Source: Pseudomonadota bacterium
Lineage (GTDB): Bacteria > Pseudomonadota > Alphaproteobacteria > Rhizobiales > Rhizobiaceae
Reading direction: 5' to 3'
NCBI GenBank assembly: GCA_023399465.1
Contig: JAEWPB010000177.1
Location: 1-64,000 of the forward strand
Length of the DNA stretch: 64,000 nucleotides
Below the pieces are notes generated by a model. It saw nothing but the letters and a program-made list of their open reading frames with translations, had not been told where the DNA came from and made no database searches. The position numbers and the translations under genes were made by a program. Below are positions 51,044 through 59,350 of the stretch, piece by piece. The first letter of the stretch is position 1, and every line of letters begins with the position of its first letter.

Positions 51044-53098
51044 ATGGCAGGTTCCCTCGACCGGGTCCTCAGACCCAAGAGCATCGCCGTATTCGGCGGC
51101 AAGGAAGCAAGGCGCGTCATCGAGCAATGCGACAAGATGGGCTACCAGGGTCATATCTGGCCGGTCCATCCGAAGCTCGACGAGATCCATGGCCGCAAGT
51201 GCTATCGCTCCGTCGCCGACCTTCCGGCAGCGCCCGACGCCTCCTTCGTCGGCGTCAACCGCCAGCTCACCATCGAAATCATCTGTGATCTCGCCGCCCG
51301 CGGCTCGGGCGGCGCGGTCTGCTATGCCTCCGGCTTCCGCGAAGCCGTCAGCGAACTGGCGGATGGCGAAGAACTGCAACAGGCGCTGGTCGCGGCCGCC
51401 GGCGACATGCCGATAATCGGCCCGAACTGCTACGGCCTCATCAATCTGCTCGACGGTGCACTCCTCTGGCCCGACCAGCACGGCATGGTCCGGGTCGAGA
51501 GGGGCGTAGCGGTCCTGACCCAGTCGTCCAACATCGCCTGCAACATCTCGATGCAGACGCGCGGGCTGCCGCTCGCCTACATCATGACCGCCGGCAACCA
51601 GGCCCAGACCGGACTTTCCGATCTCGCCTGCGCCGTGCTGGAGGATCCGCGCGTTACCGCTGTCGGCATGCACATCGAAGGCTTCGACAGCATTGCCGCC
51701 CTCGAGCGCCTCGCCTCACGCGCCCGCGAACTGAAGAAACCGGTCATCGCGCTAAAGGTCGGCAAGTCGGAAGCCGCCCAACAGGCGACGGTTTCGCATA
51801 CCGCCTCGCTCGCCGGCAACGATGCCGTCTCGTCGGCCCTGCTCGAGCGGCTCGGCATCGGCCGCGTCGACACGCTGCCGGAACTCATCGAAACGCTGAA
51901 GCTCCTGCATCTCAACGGCCCGCTCGAAAGCTACGACATTTCGTCGATGAGCTGTTCGGGCGGCGAGGCCTCGCTGATGGCGGATGCCGGCGTCAAGCGG
52001 AAGATCGTCTACCGCGCGCTGAAGGACGAACAGCGCCAGCCCCTGCGCGAAAGCCTCGGCGAGATGGTGACGATCGCCAATCCGCTCGACTACCACACCT
52101 TCGTCTGGGGCAACCTTGAAAAGCAGACCGCCGCCTTCACCGCAATGATGAAGGGCGGCTACGCGCTGAACCTGATCGTCCTCGACTTCCCGCGGCAGGA
52201 CCGCTGCGATGCCGCCGACTGGGTGACCACCTGCGAAGCGGTCATTGCCTCGGCAAAGGCGACCGGCGCGCTTGCCGGCATTGTCGCGAGCCTTGGCGAA
52301 AACATGCCCGAGGACATCGCGCTGATGCTGATGCGCAACGGCGTGGTGCCTTTCTCCGGTATCGAGGAAACCCTTGCTGCCGCCGAGATCGCGGCCGGCA
52401 TCGGCCAGGCATGGGCGCGGCCTGCAGCCGCGCCCCTCGCCTCCGCGGCATTTGCCGATGGCGACAGCATCACGCTGACGGAAGCCGAGGCTAAGGCCGA
52501 ACTCGTGGCCTTCGGCCTGACGGTCCCCGAAAGCCGCGTCTGCGCTACCGCGGCGGATGCCGCCGCAGCAGCCGAAGCGATCGGCTACCCGGTGGTTCTC
52601 AAGGGTCTCGGCATCGCCCACAAGACCGAGGCAGGAGCAGTCAAGCTCAACCTCGCCTCCAGCGAAGCCGTGCTGGAGGCTGCGACCGGCATGGCGTCGG
52701 TCGCCTCCGGTTTCCTTGTCGAGAAGATGGTAGCCAAGCCGGTCGCCGAACTGATCGTCGGCGCCATGCGCGATCCGGTAGCCGGTCCGGTCCTCACGAT
52801 CGGCGCAGGCGGGATTCTCGTGGAATTGCTCGAGGATTCGGCAATCCTCACCCTCCCGACGACGCGCGAGGCAATTTCCGCCGCGATTGACGGCCTGAAG
52901 ATCAAGAAATTGCTCGATGGCTATCGCGGCGCACCGAACGGCGACATCGAGGCGCTCATAACAACCGTCGCAGCAGCGGCCGATTATGTCGTTTCAAACG
53001 CTTCAATTGTCGAAGAACTTGACATTAATCCTGTGATGGTCCTGCCACACGGCCAAGGTGCCGTGGCCGCAGATGCCCTCATCAGGCGAAGGAGGTAG
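51044..53098 (+). CDS. ADP-forming acyl-CoA ligase (acetate-CoA ligase family; predicted gamma-butyrobetaine:CoA ligase)
   Basis: 684 residues from ATG 51044, 5 bp after the dehydrogenase stop; the longer frame to 50666 lies inside that gene. Domain order is CoA-binding (about 1-130), succinyl-CoA-ligase-like (about 140-430), with phospho-His252 in VSHTASLAG, then an ATP-grasp domain (about 470-684, KGLGIAHKTEAGAV and GPVLTIGAGGILVELL). The enzyme makes acyl-CoA from acid, ATP and CoA, giving ADP and phosphate. In this cluster the acid is probably gamma-butyrobetaine (or crotonobetaine). Confidence 0.87.
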   Translation: MAGSLDRVLRPKSIAVFGGKEARRVIEQCDKMGYQGHIWPVHPKLDEIHGRKCYRSVADLPAAPDASFVGVNRQLTIEIICDLAARGSGGAVCYASGFREAVSELADGEELQQALVAAAGDMPIIGPNCYGLINLLDGALLWPDQHGMVRVERGVAVLTQSSNIACNISMQTRGLPLAYIMTAGNQAQTGLSDLACAVLEDPRVTAVGMHIEGFDSIAALERLASRARELKKPVIALKVGKSEAAQQATVSHTASLAGNDAVSSALLERLGIGRVDTLPELIETLKLLHLNGPLESYDISSMSCSGGEASLMADAGVKRKIVYRALKDEQRQPLRESLGEMVTIANPLDYHTFVWGNLEKQTAAFTAMMKGGYALNLIVLDFPRQDRCDAADWVTTCEAVIASAKATGALAGIVASLGENMPEDIALMLMRNGVVPFSGIEETLAAAEIAAGIGQAWARPAAAPLASAAFADGDSITLTEAEAKAELVAFGLTVPESRVCATAADAAAAAEAIGYPVVLKGLGIAHKTEAGAVKLNLASSEAVLEAATGMASVASGFLVEKMVAKPVAELIVGAMRDPVAGPVLTIGAGGILVELLEDSAILTLPTTREAISAAIDGLKIKKLLDGYRGAPNGDIEALITTVAAAADYVVSNASIVEELDINPVMVLPHGQGAVAADALIRRRR

Positions 53099-53102
53099 CA
53101 GC

Positions 53103-53885
53103 ATGGACAGCCCCATTCGCACGAAACGCGTCGGCGGCATTCTCAAAGTCACGATCGATCGCCCCAAGGCGAATGCGATCGATCTCGTCACCAGCCGGCA
53201 GATGGGAGAGATCTTCCGCGACTTCCGTGACGATCCCGAACTGCGCGTCGCCATTGTCACCGGCGGTGGCGAGAAGTTCTTCTGCGCCGGCTGGGATCTC
53301 AAGGCGGCGGCTGCCGGCGACGCGGTCGACGGCGATTACGGTATCGGCGGCTTCGGCGGCATGCAGGAACTGCGCGACCTGAACAAGCCGATCATCGCCG
53401 CGATCAACGGCATCTGCTGCGGCGGCGGCTTCGAAATCGCCCTGTCGACCGACCTCATCCTGGCGGCCGAACACGCGACCTTCGCGCTTCCCGAAATCCG
53501 CTCCGGCACGGTCGCCGATGCGGCTTCGATCAAGCTGCCGAAGCGCATCCCCTACCATGTCGCCATGGACATGCTTTTGACCGGCCGCTGGCTCGATGCC
53601 GAGGAAGGACACCGCTGGGGGTTCGTCAACGAGATCCTGCCGGCCGACAAGCTTCTGGAGCGCGCCTGGGAACTGGCACGCCTTCTGGAAAGCGGCCCGC
53701 CGCTCGTCTACGCTGCGATCAAGGAAATCGTGCGCGACGCAGAGGGTATGGACTTCCCGACCGCAATGAACAAAATCACCAAGAGACAATTCAGAACGGT
53801 CGACATACTTTATTCGAGCGAAGATCAACTGGAAGGGGCGCGGGCTTTCGCCGAGAAACGCGAACCCGTCTGGAAAGGAAAGTAA
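53103..53885 (+). CDS. Enoyl-CoA hydratase family, CaiD-like (crotonobetainyl-CoA hydratase)
   Basis: 260 residues from ATG 53103, which follows AAGGAGGTAGC; length matches CaiD (261). Crotonase-fold oxyanion loops are KFFCAGWDLKAAAAG and INGICCGGGFEIALSTDLI; ALPEIRSGTVADAAS carries the catalytic Glu region. It would hydrate crotonobetainyl-CoA to L-carnitinyl-CoA. It starts 4 bp after the ligase gene, so the two are tightly linked. Generic enoyl-CoA hydratase activity is the fallback. Confidence 0.85.
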   Translation: MDSPIRTKRVGGILKVTIDRPKANAIDLVTSRQMGEIFRDFRDDPELRVAIVTGGGEKFFCAGWDLKAAAAGDAVDGDYGIGGFGGMQELRDLNKPIIAAINGICCGGGFEIALSTDLILAAEHATFALPEIRSGTVADAASIKLPKRIPYHVAMDMLLTGRWLDAEEGHRWGFVNEILPADKLLERAWELARLLESGPPLVYAAIKEIVRDAEGMDFPTAMNKITKRQFRTVDILYSSEDQLEGARAFAEKREPVWKGK

Positions 53886-53900
53886 GAATTTCGGATATTT

Positions 53901-53920
53901 GTCGCCGGGTTACCGGCGAC
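53901..53920 (+). terminator. Stem-loop after the CaiD-like gene
   Basis: GTCGCCGG (53901-53908) with CCGGCGAC (53913-53920), loop GTTA, with no T-run. It may attenuate between the enzyme genes and the importer, 136 bp apart. No other feature is visible in 53886-54021. Confidence 0.5.
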
Positions 53921-54021
53921 ACTCAATGAAAGTCTGCCATGCGTAGAGGAAAGCGTACTGGCGGGCTCGCATGCCCATACTGAAAATAAACAACGACTCA
54001 CAATGTGGAGGTAGTAGGGGA

Positions 54022-55608
54022 ATGAACGATTTTACCAAGTATCTTGCCGGACGCGTCACTGCTGGTGGCATGAGCCGCCGCGAATTCATGGGCCGGGCAA
54101 TGGCTGCCGGCCTGACGCTGACCGCAGCCAGCACGCTCTTTGCCGCAAGCGCCCAGGCGCAGGAGCCGAAGCGCGGCGGCAACCTGAAACTTGGCCTTGA
54201 AGGTGGCGCGGCAACCGACACGCTCGACCCGGCAACCTCGGCATCGCAGTTCACCTTCGTGCTCACCCGCAACTGGGGCGACATGCTGGTCGAATCCGAT
54301 CCCCTTACCGGCGCGGCCATTCCGGCGCTTGCGGAATCCTGGGAGCCGTCCGCCGACGCCTCGTCCTGGACGTTCAAGATCCGCAAGGGCGTACAGTTCC
54401 ACAACGGCAAGGAAATGACGATCGATGACGTCATCGCCACGCTCCAGCGCCACACCGACGAAAAGTCCCAGTCTGGCGCACAGGGCGTGATGAAGTCGAT
54501 CACCGCGATCGAAAACAAGGGGGGCGACCTGGTCCTGACGCTCAGCGAAGGCAATGCCGACCTGCCGCTGCTCCTGACCGACTATCACCTGGTGATCCAG
54601 CCGAACGGCGGCCGCGACAACCCCAACGAGGCGATCGGCACCGGCCCCTACAAGCTCGTCAGCTTCGAGCCGGGCGTGCGCGCTATGCTCGAGAAGAACC
54701 CCAACGACTGGCGCAGCGACCGCGGCTATGTCGACACGGTCGAGATGATCGTGATGAACGACGCGACCGCCCGTATCGCGGCGCTCTCCTCCGGCCAGGT
54801 GCACTACATCAACCGCGTCGATCCGAAGACGGTCGCATTGCTCAAGCGCGCACCGACGGTCGAGATCCTCAACACCTCGGGACGCGGTCACTACGTCTTC
54901 ATCATGCATTGCGACACCGCGCCTTTCGACAACAACGATCTCCGCCTGGCGCTGAAATACGCCATGGACCGCGAGACCATGGTCGAGAAGATCCTCGGCG
55001 GTTACGGCAAGGTCGGCAACGACTTCCCGATCAACGAGACCTATGCCCTGTTCCCGGAAATCGAGCAGCGCGCCTACGATCCCGACAAGGCGGCCTTCCA
55101 CTACAAGAAGTCCGGTCATAGCGGCACAGTTCTGCTGCGCACCTCCGAAGTCGCCTTCCCGGGCGGCGTCGATGCGGCGGTTCTCTACCAGGAAAGCGCC
55201 AAGAAGGCCGGCATCAACATCGAGGTCAAGCGCGAGCCGGGCGACGGCTACTGGTCGAACGTCTGGAACGTCCAGCCCTTCTCGACCTCCTACTGGGGCG
55301 GCCGTCCGACGCAGGACCAGATGTATTCGACCGCGTACATCTCGACTGCGGACTGGAACGACACCCGCTTCAAGCGCGAAGACTTCGACAAGCTCCTGCT
55401 TCAGGCGCGCTCGGAACTCGATGAACCCAAGCGCAAGGAACTCTACCGCGAGATGGCTCTGATGGTCCGCGACGAGGGCGGCGTCATCCTGCCGATGTTC
55501 AACGACTTCGTGAACGCCGGCAGCACCAAGATGAAGGGCTATGTCCACGATATCGGCAACGACATGTCCAACGGCTATGTCGCAACCCGCGTCTGGCTGG
55601 AAGGCTGA
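54022..55608 (+). CDS. Peptide/nickel-type ABC importer substrate-binding protein (SBP family 5, Tat signal)
   Basis: 528 residues, start ATG 54022 after GGAGGTAG. The leader contains MSRREFMGRAMAAGLTLTAA, a twin-arginine (SRREFM) signal ending near AQAQ, so it is exported folded by Tat. The mature protein is an SBP_bac_5 dipeptide/oligopeptide binding fold (about 45-510) with TFKIRKGVQFHNGKEM, AIGTGPYKLVSFE and YAMDRETMVEKILGG. It is the first gene of a complete importer downstream of the carnitine genes. The ligand could be a carnitine precursor or acylated derivative rather than a peptide. Confidence 0.88.
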   Translation: MNDFTKYLAGRVTAGGMSRREFMGRAMAAGLTLTAASTLFAASAQAQEPKRGGNLKLGLEGGAATDTLDPATSASQFTFVLTRNWGDMLVESDPLTGAAIPALAESWEPSADASSWTFKIRKGVQFHNGKEMTIDDVIATLQRHTDEKSQSGAQGVMKSITAIENKGGDLVLTLSEGNADLPLLLTDYHLVIQPNGGRDNPNEAIGTGPYKLVSFEPGVRAMLEKNPNDWRSDRGYVDTVEMIVMNDATARIAALSSGQVHYINRVDPKTVALLKRAPTVEILNTSGRGHYVFIMHCDTAPFDNNDLRLALKYAMDRETMVEKILGGYGKVGNDFPINETYALFPEIEQRAYDPDKAAFHYKKSGHSGTVLLRTSEVAFPGGVDAAVLYQESAKKAGINIEVKREPGDGYWSNVWNVQPFSTSYWGGRPTQDQMYSTAYISTADWNDTRFKREDFDKLLLQARSELDEPKRKELYREMALMVRDEGGVILPMFNDFVNAGSTKMKGYVHDIGNDMSNGYVATRVWLEG

Positions 55609-55655
55609 CACCTGAAACGCCGGGGCCGCAAGGTCCCGGTACCCTCCGTCATCGG

Positions 55656-55679
55656 GACTGCGGGCCACCACCCGCAGTC
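55656..55679 (+). repeat. Stem-loop between binding-protein gene and permease
   Basis: GACTGCGGG (55656-55664) with CCCGCAGTC (55671-55679), loop CCACCA, with no T-run. Probably a 3'-end stabiliser of the binding-protein message, as at 42418-42444. Confidence 0.7.
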
Positions 55680-55707
55680 ATCGCCCGCAGTTTCAGAGTG
55701 AAGACCT

Positions 55708-56715
55708 ATGACCCAAACGACTGAAACCGGCAGTGCGTCCGGTTTGAGGTTCAAGGAGCGCAATCCGCTTCTGGCCCTCATCCTCGAAAGGCTCGGCCTC
55801 AGCGCAATCCTGCTGCTCGCCGTGTCGGTTTTGATCTTCTGCGGTGTGGAAGCCCTGCCGGGCGACTTCGCCACCACCTATCTCGGCCAGTCGGCAACGC
55901 CCGTGACCATCGCCAACATGCGTGCCGAACTCGGTCTCGACCGCCCGCTCGTGACCCGCTACTTCGAATGGCTGGGCGGCGCCCTCCAGGGCGATTTCGG
56001 CACGTCCTGGGCAAGCAAGAATTCCGTCAGCGAGCAGATCGGCAAGCGCCTCGGCAACTCGCTGTTCCTCGCCTTCTGCGCGGCCGCGATCTCGGTGCCG
56101 CTGGCAATCAGCCTCGGCATGCTCGCGGTCCACTTCCGCAATCGCCTGCCCGACCGGCTCATCAACATCTTTTCGCTGGCGGCGATCTCGCTGCCCGAGT
56201 TCTTCATCGGCTACCTGCTGATCCTGTTCTTCGCCGTCAATTTCGGCATCGCCACCTTCCCGGCGACCGTCTACGACACCATGACGCTTTCCGAACGCCT
56301 GTCCGCGATCGTCCTGCCGACCGCCACCCTGGTGCTGGTCGTGCTCGCCCACATGATGCGCATGACCCGCGCGGCGATCATCTCGGTAATGTCGTCGCCC
56401 TACATGGAAACGGCCGAGCTCAAGGGCGTCGGCGCGATGAGCGCCATCGTCAAGCACGCTGCGCCCAACGCCATCGCCCCGATCGTCAACGTCATTGCCC
56501 TGAACCTTGCCTATCTGGTCGTCGGCGTCGTCGTCGTCGAGGTGGTCTTCGTCTATCCCGGAATGGGGCAGTACATGGTCGACGCCGTCACCGTGCGTGA
56601 CATGCCGGTGGTGCAGGCCTGCGGCCTGATCTTCGCCGCCGTCTACATCCTGCTGAACATGCTCGCCGACATCATCGGCATGCTCTCCAATCCGAGACTG
56701 AGGCATCCGCGATGA
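55708..56715 (+). CDS. ABC transporter permease, DppB type
   Basis: 335 residues with six predicted helices. The N-terminal ~30 residues are cytoplasmic and the first helix follows. A periplasmic segment carries YLGQSATPVTIANMRAELGLDRPLVTRY, and the coupling motif is METAELKGVGAMSAIVKHAAPNAI (EAA-like). Ends in an ATGA overlap with the next permease (56712-56715). It forms the channel with the DppC-like protein. Confidence 0.9.
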   Translation: MTQTTETGSASGLRFKERNPLLALILERLGLSAILLLAVSVLIFCGVEALPGDFATTYLGQSATPVTIANMRAELGLDRPLVTRYFEWLGGALQGDFGTSWASKNSVSEQIGKRLGNSLFLAFCAAAISVPLAISLGMLAVHFRNRLPDRLINIFSLAAISLPEFFIGYLLILFFAVNFGIATFPATVYDTMTLSERLSAIVLPTATLVLVVLAHMMRMTRAAIISVMSSPYMETAELKGVGAMSAIVKHAAPNAIAPIVNVIALNLAYLVVGVVVVEVVFVYPGMGQYMVDAVTVRDMPVVQACGLIFAAVYILLNMLADIIGMLSNPRLRHPR

Positions 56716-57539
56716 GATTGAAGGAAATCCCCGTCAGCGCCTGGATCGGCATTCTCGGCATCGCCATCGCCTTCTTCGCCGGATTGTTCGCGCCGCTGCT
56801 CGCACCCTATGGCGAAACCGAAATCGTCGGCGCCGTCTGGGAGCCGATGGGCGGCGCCTATCTGCTCGGCACCGACAATCTCGGCCGCGACATCCTTTCG
56901 CGCCTGATCTACGGCGCCCGCACCACGCTTTTCGTCGCCCTCGCGGCAACAGTCATCTCGTTCTCGCTCGGGATCCTGCTGAGCTTCACCGCCGCGGTCT
57001 CGCGCGGGCTGATCGACCTCACCTTCTCGCGCTTCAACGATCTGATGATGTCGATCCCGACGCTGATCTTCGCGCTGGTGGTGCTGGCCGTGCTGCCGCA
57101 GAACCTGCTGATCCTGATCCTGGTCATGGCGGTGCTGGATTCGACCCGCGTCTATCGCCTCGGTCGCGCCGTCGCCCTCGACGTCGCGGTGATGGAGTTC
57201 GTCGAGGCCGCCCGGCTTCGCGGCGAAGGCAGGCTGTGGATCATCTTCCGCGAGATCCTGCCGAACACGCTCTCACCGCTGCTCGCCGAATTCGGCCTGC
57301 GTTTCGCCTTCTCGATCCTGTTCCTGTCCACCCTCTCCTTCCTCGGCCTCGGCATCCAGCCGCCGGCGGCGGACTGGGGCGGCATGGTCAAGGACAACAA
57401 GGACGGCATCATCTTCGGCATTTCCGCCGCTCTCGTACCGGGCACGGCCATCGCCGTGCTGGCAATCTCGGTCAATCTGGTGGTCGACTGGCTTTTGAAG
57501 CGAACCTCCAGCCTCAAGGGAGGACGCGGCGATGCATGA
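56712..57539 (+). CDS. ABC transporter permease, DppC type
   Basis: 275 residues, five to six predicted helices. Contains LLGTDNLGRDILSRLIYGART, the DppC signature region, and the EAA motif MEFVEAARLRGEGRLWIIFREILPN. Start overlaps DppB by 4 bp and its stop overlaps the ATPase gene by 8 bp (57532-57539), so all three are translationally coupled. Confidence 0.9.
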   Translation: MRLKEIPVSAWIGILGIAIAFFAGLFAPLLAPYGETEIVGAVWEPMGGAYLLGTDNLGRDILSRLIYGARTTLFVALAATVISFSLGILLSFTAAVSRGLIDLTFSRFNDLMMSIPTLIFALVVLAVLPQNLLILILVMAVLDSTRVYRLGRAVALDVAVMEFVEAARLRGEGRLWIIFREILPNTLSPLLAEFGLRFAFSILFLSTLSFLGLGIQPPAADWGGMVKDNKDGIIFGISAALVPGTAIAVLAISVNLVVDWLLKRTSSLKGGRGDA

Positions 57540-59163
57540 GCTTCTGTCTGTCAGGAACCTCAGGATCGAGGCAACCAGCTATCCGCCGGGCGAAGCGCCG
57601 AAGCGGGTGACGATTGTCGACGACGTTTCCTTCGATCTGAAGAAGGGCAAGGTGCTCGGTCTCATCGGCGAGTCCGGGGCCGGCAAGTCGACCATCGGGC
57701 TGTCGGCGCTGGCCTATGGCCGCGGCGGCGCCGAAATCACCGGCGGCGAGGTGCTGCTCAATGGCGACGACATCCTGAAGCTCGGCAAGGGCGGCATCCG
57801 CAGCGTGCGCGGTGCCCGGGTGTGCTATGTGGCGCAGTCGGCGGCCGCGGCCTTCAATCCGTCGCACCGCCTCGGCGACCAGGTGATCGAGGCTTCGCTG
57901 CGCCATCGCCTGATGACCCGCGAGCAGGCCCGCGACCGCACCGTGGAACTTTTCCGCGTGCTCGGCCTGCCCAACCCCGAAACCTTTGGCGAGCGCTATC
58001 CGCATCAGGTGTCCGGCGGCCAGTTGCAGCGGGCGATGACCGCCATGGCGCTCTGTCCGAGCCCGGAACTGATCGTCTTCGACGAGCCGACGACGGCGCT
58101 CGATGTCACCACGCAGATCGACGTGCTGGCGGCGATCAAGCACGCCATCGAGGCCACCGGTACGGCAGCGCTCTACATCACCCACGACCTCGCGGTCGTC
58201 GCCCAGATTTCCGACGACATCATGGTGCTGCGACACGGCAAGATGGTCGAGTACGGCACCGCCCGGCAGATTATCGAGGCGCCGGTGCAGGAGTACACCC
58301 GGGCGCTCGTCAATGTCCGTCAGGCGCAGCGCAACGAAGCCGAGGATCAGTCGACGCCCCAGTTGAAGGTGGAAAACGTCACCGCCGGCTATCCCAACGG
58401 CTTCAAGGTACTGTTCGACGTGTCGATGCACGTGCCGAAGGGCCAGACCTTGGCGATCGTCGGCGAAAGCGGTTCCGGCAAGTCGACGCTTGCACGCGTC
58501 ATCACCGGCTTGTTGCCGCCGCTCTCCGGCTCGATCTCGTTTGACGGCAAGCCGCTGCCGGCCGCCCTCAAGGACCGCTCGCGCGACGAACTGCGCCGCA
58601 TCCAGTTGATCTACCAGATGGCGGATACGGCGATGAACCCGCGCCAGACGGTGCGCGACATCATTGGCCGGCCGTTGACCTTCTACTACGGCCTGCGCGG
58701 CGCGGCGAAGACGGCACGGGTGAAGGAACTGCTCGAGCAGATCGAGATGGGCACCGGCTTCATCGACCGCTATCCGGCCGAGTTGTCCGGTGGCCAGAAG
58801 CAGCGCGTGGCGATCGCCCGGGCCCTTGCCGCCAACCCGGAACTGATCCTCTGCGACGAACCGACCTCGGCACTCGATCCGCTGGTGGCCGAAGGCATCC
58901 TGAAGCTGCTCATGCGGTTGCAGGAAGAGACCCAGGTCTCCTACGTCTTCATCACCCACGACATCGCCATCGTCAAAGCGATCGCCGACAGCGTCGCGGT
59001 GATGCATCGCGGCAAGCTGGTGCGCTTCGGGCCGAAGTCGAAAGTCCTGGCGCCCCCCTTCGATGACTACACCGACCTGCTGCTGAAATCGGTGCCGGAG
59101 ATGGAAATCGGCTGGCTGGAAAAGGTCCTCGCCACCCGTCGCATGGCAAGTGCCGGAAACTGA
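57532..59163 (+). CDS. Fused double ABC ATPase (DppD-DppF type)
   Basis: 543 residues containing two full ATPase cassettes in one chain. Cassette 1 has Walker A GESGAGKST, signature SGGQLQRAMTAMAL and Walker B LIVFDEPTTALD. Cassette 2 has GESGSGKST, SGGQKQRVAIARAL and LILCDEPTSALD. The ATPase pair usually encoded by dppD and dppF is therefore a single polypeptide with a short linker near residue 265-280. It powers the DppB/C importer. Two-in-one fusions are common in Rhizobiales. Confidence 0.93.
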   Translation: MHELLSVRNLRIEATSYPPGEAPKRVTIVDDVSFDLKKGKVLGLIGESGAGKSTIGLSALAYGRGGAEITGGEVLLNGDDILKLGKGGIRSVRGARVCYVAQSAAAAFNPSHRLGDQVIEASLRHRLMTREQARDRTVELFRVLGLPNPETFGERYPHQVSGGQLQRAMTAMALCPSPELIVFDEPTTALDVTTQIDVLAAIKHAIEATGTAALYITHDLAVVAQISDDIMVLRHGKMVEYGTARQIIEAPVQEYTRALVNVRQAQRNEAEDQSTPQLKVENVTAGYPNGFKVLFDVSMHVPKGQTLAIVGESGSGKSTLARVITGLLPPLSGSISFDGKPLPAALKDRSRDELRRIQLIYQMADTAMNPRQTVRDIIGRPLTFYYGLRGAAKTARVKELLEQIEMGTGFIDRYPAELSGGQKQRVAIARALAANPELILCDEPTSALDPLVAEGILKLLMRLQEETQVSYVFITHDIAIVKAIADSVAVMHRGKLVRFGPKSKVLAPPFDDYTDLLLKSVPEMEIGWLEKVLATRRMASAGN

Positions 59164-59350
59164 TCCGAGGCGATGCCTGACGCCGGCGCATTTCCACAAC
59201 GCGCCGGTCCGTTCGCCATGATGGATCTTGTCGCTTCGGACGATGCTGCTATCTATCGAGCCGGGTGCGTTTTGCCCGGCCCACAACTGGCGACCGCTAT
59301 GCCCGGTCGTCGTCTCGCCATACCCTAAAATGCCCGGAAGGACGCAAGCC

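Noticed and set aside
55708..59163. Nickel or true dipeptide transport as the sole role
   Set aside because: The family name suggests it, but no metal or peptidase genes adjoin it; the carnitine-linked context is at least as good, so only the family is stated.
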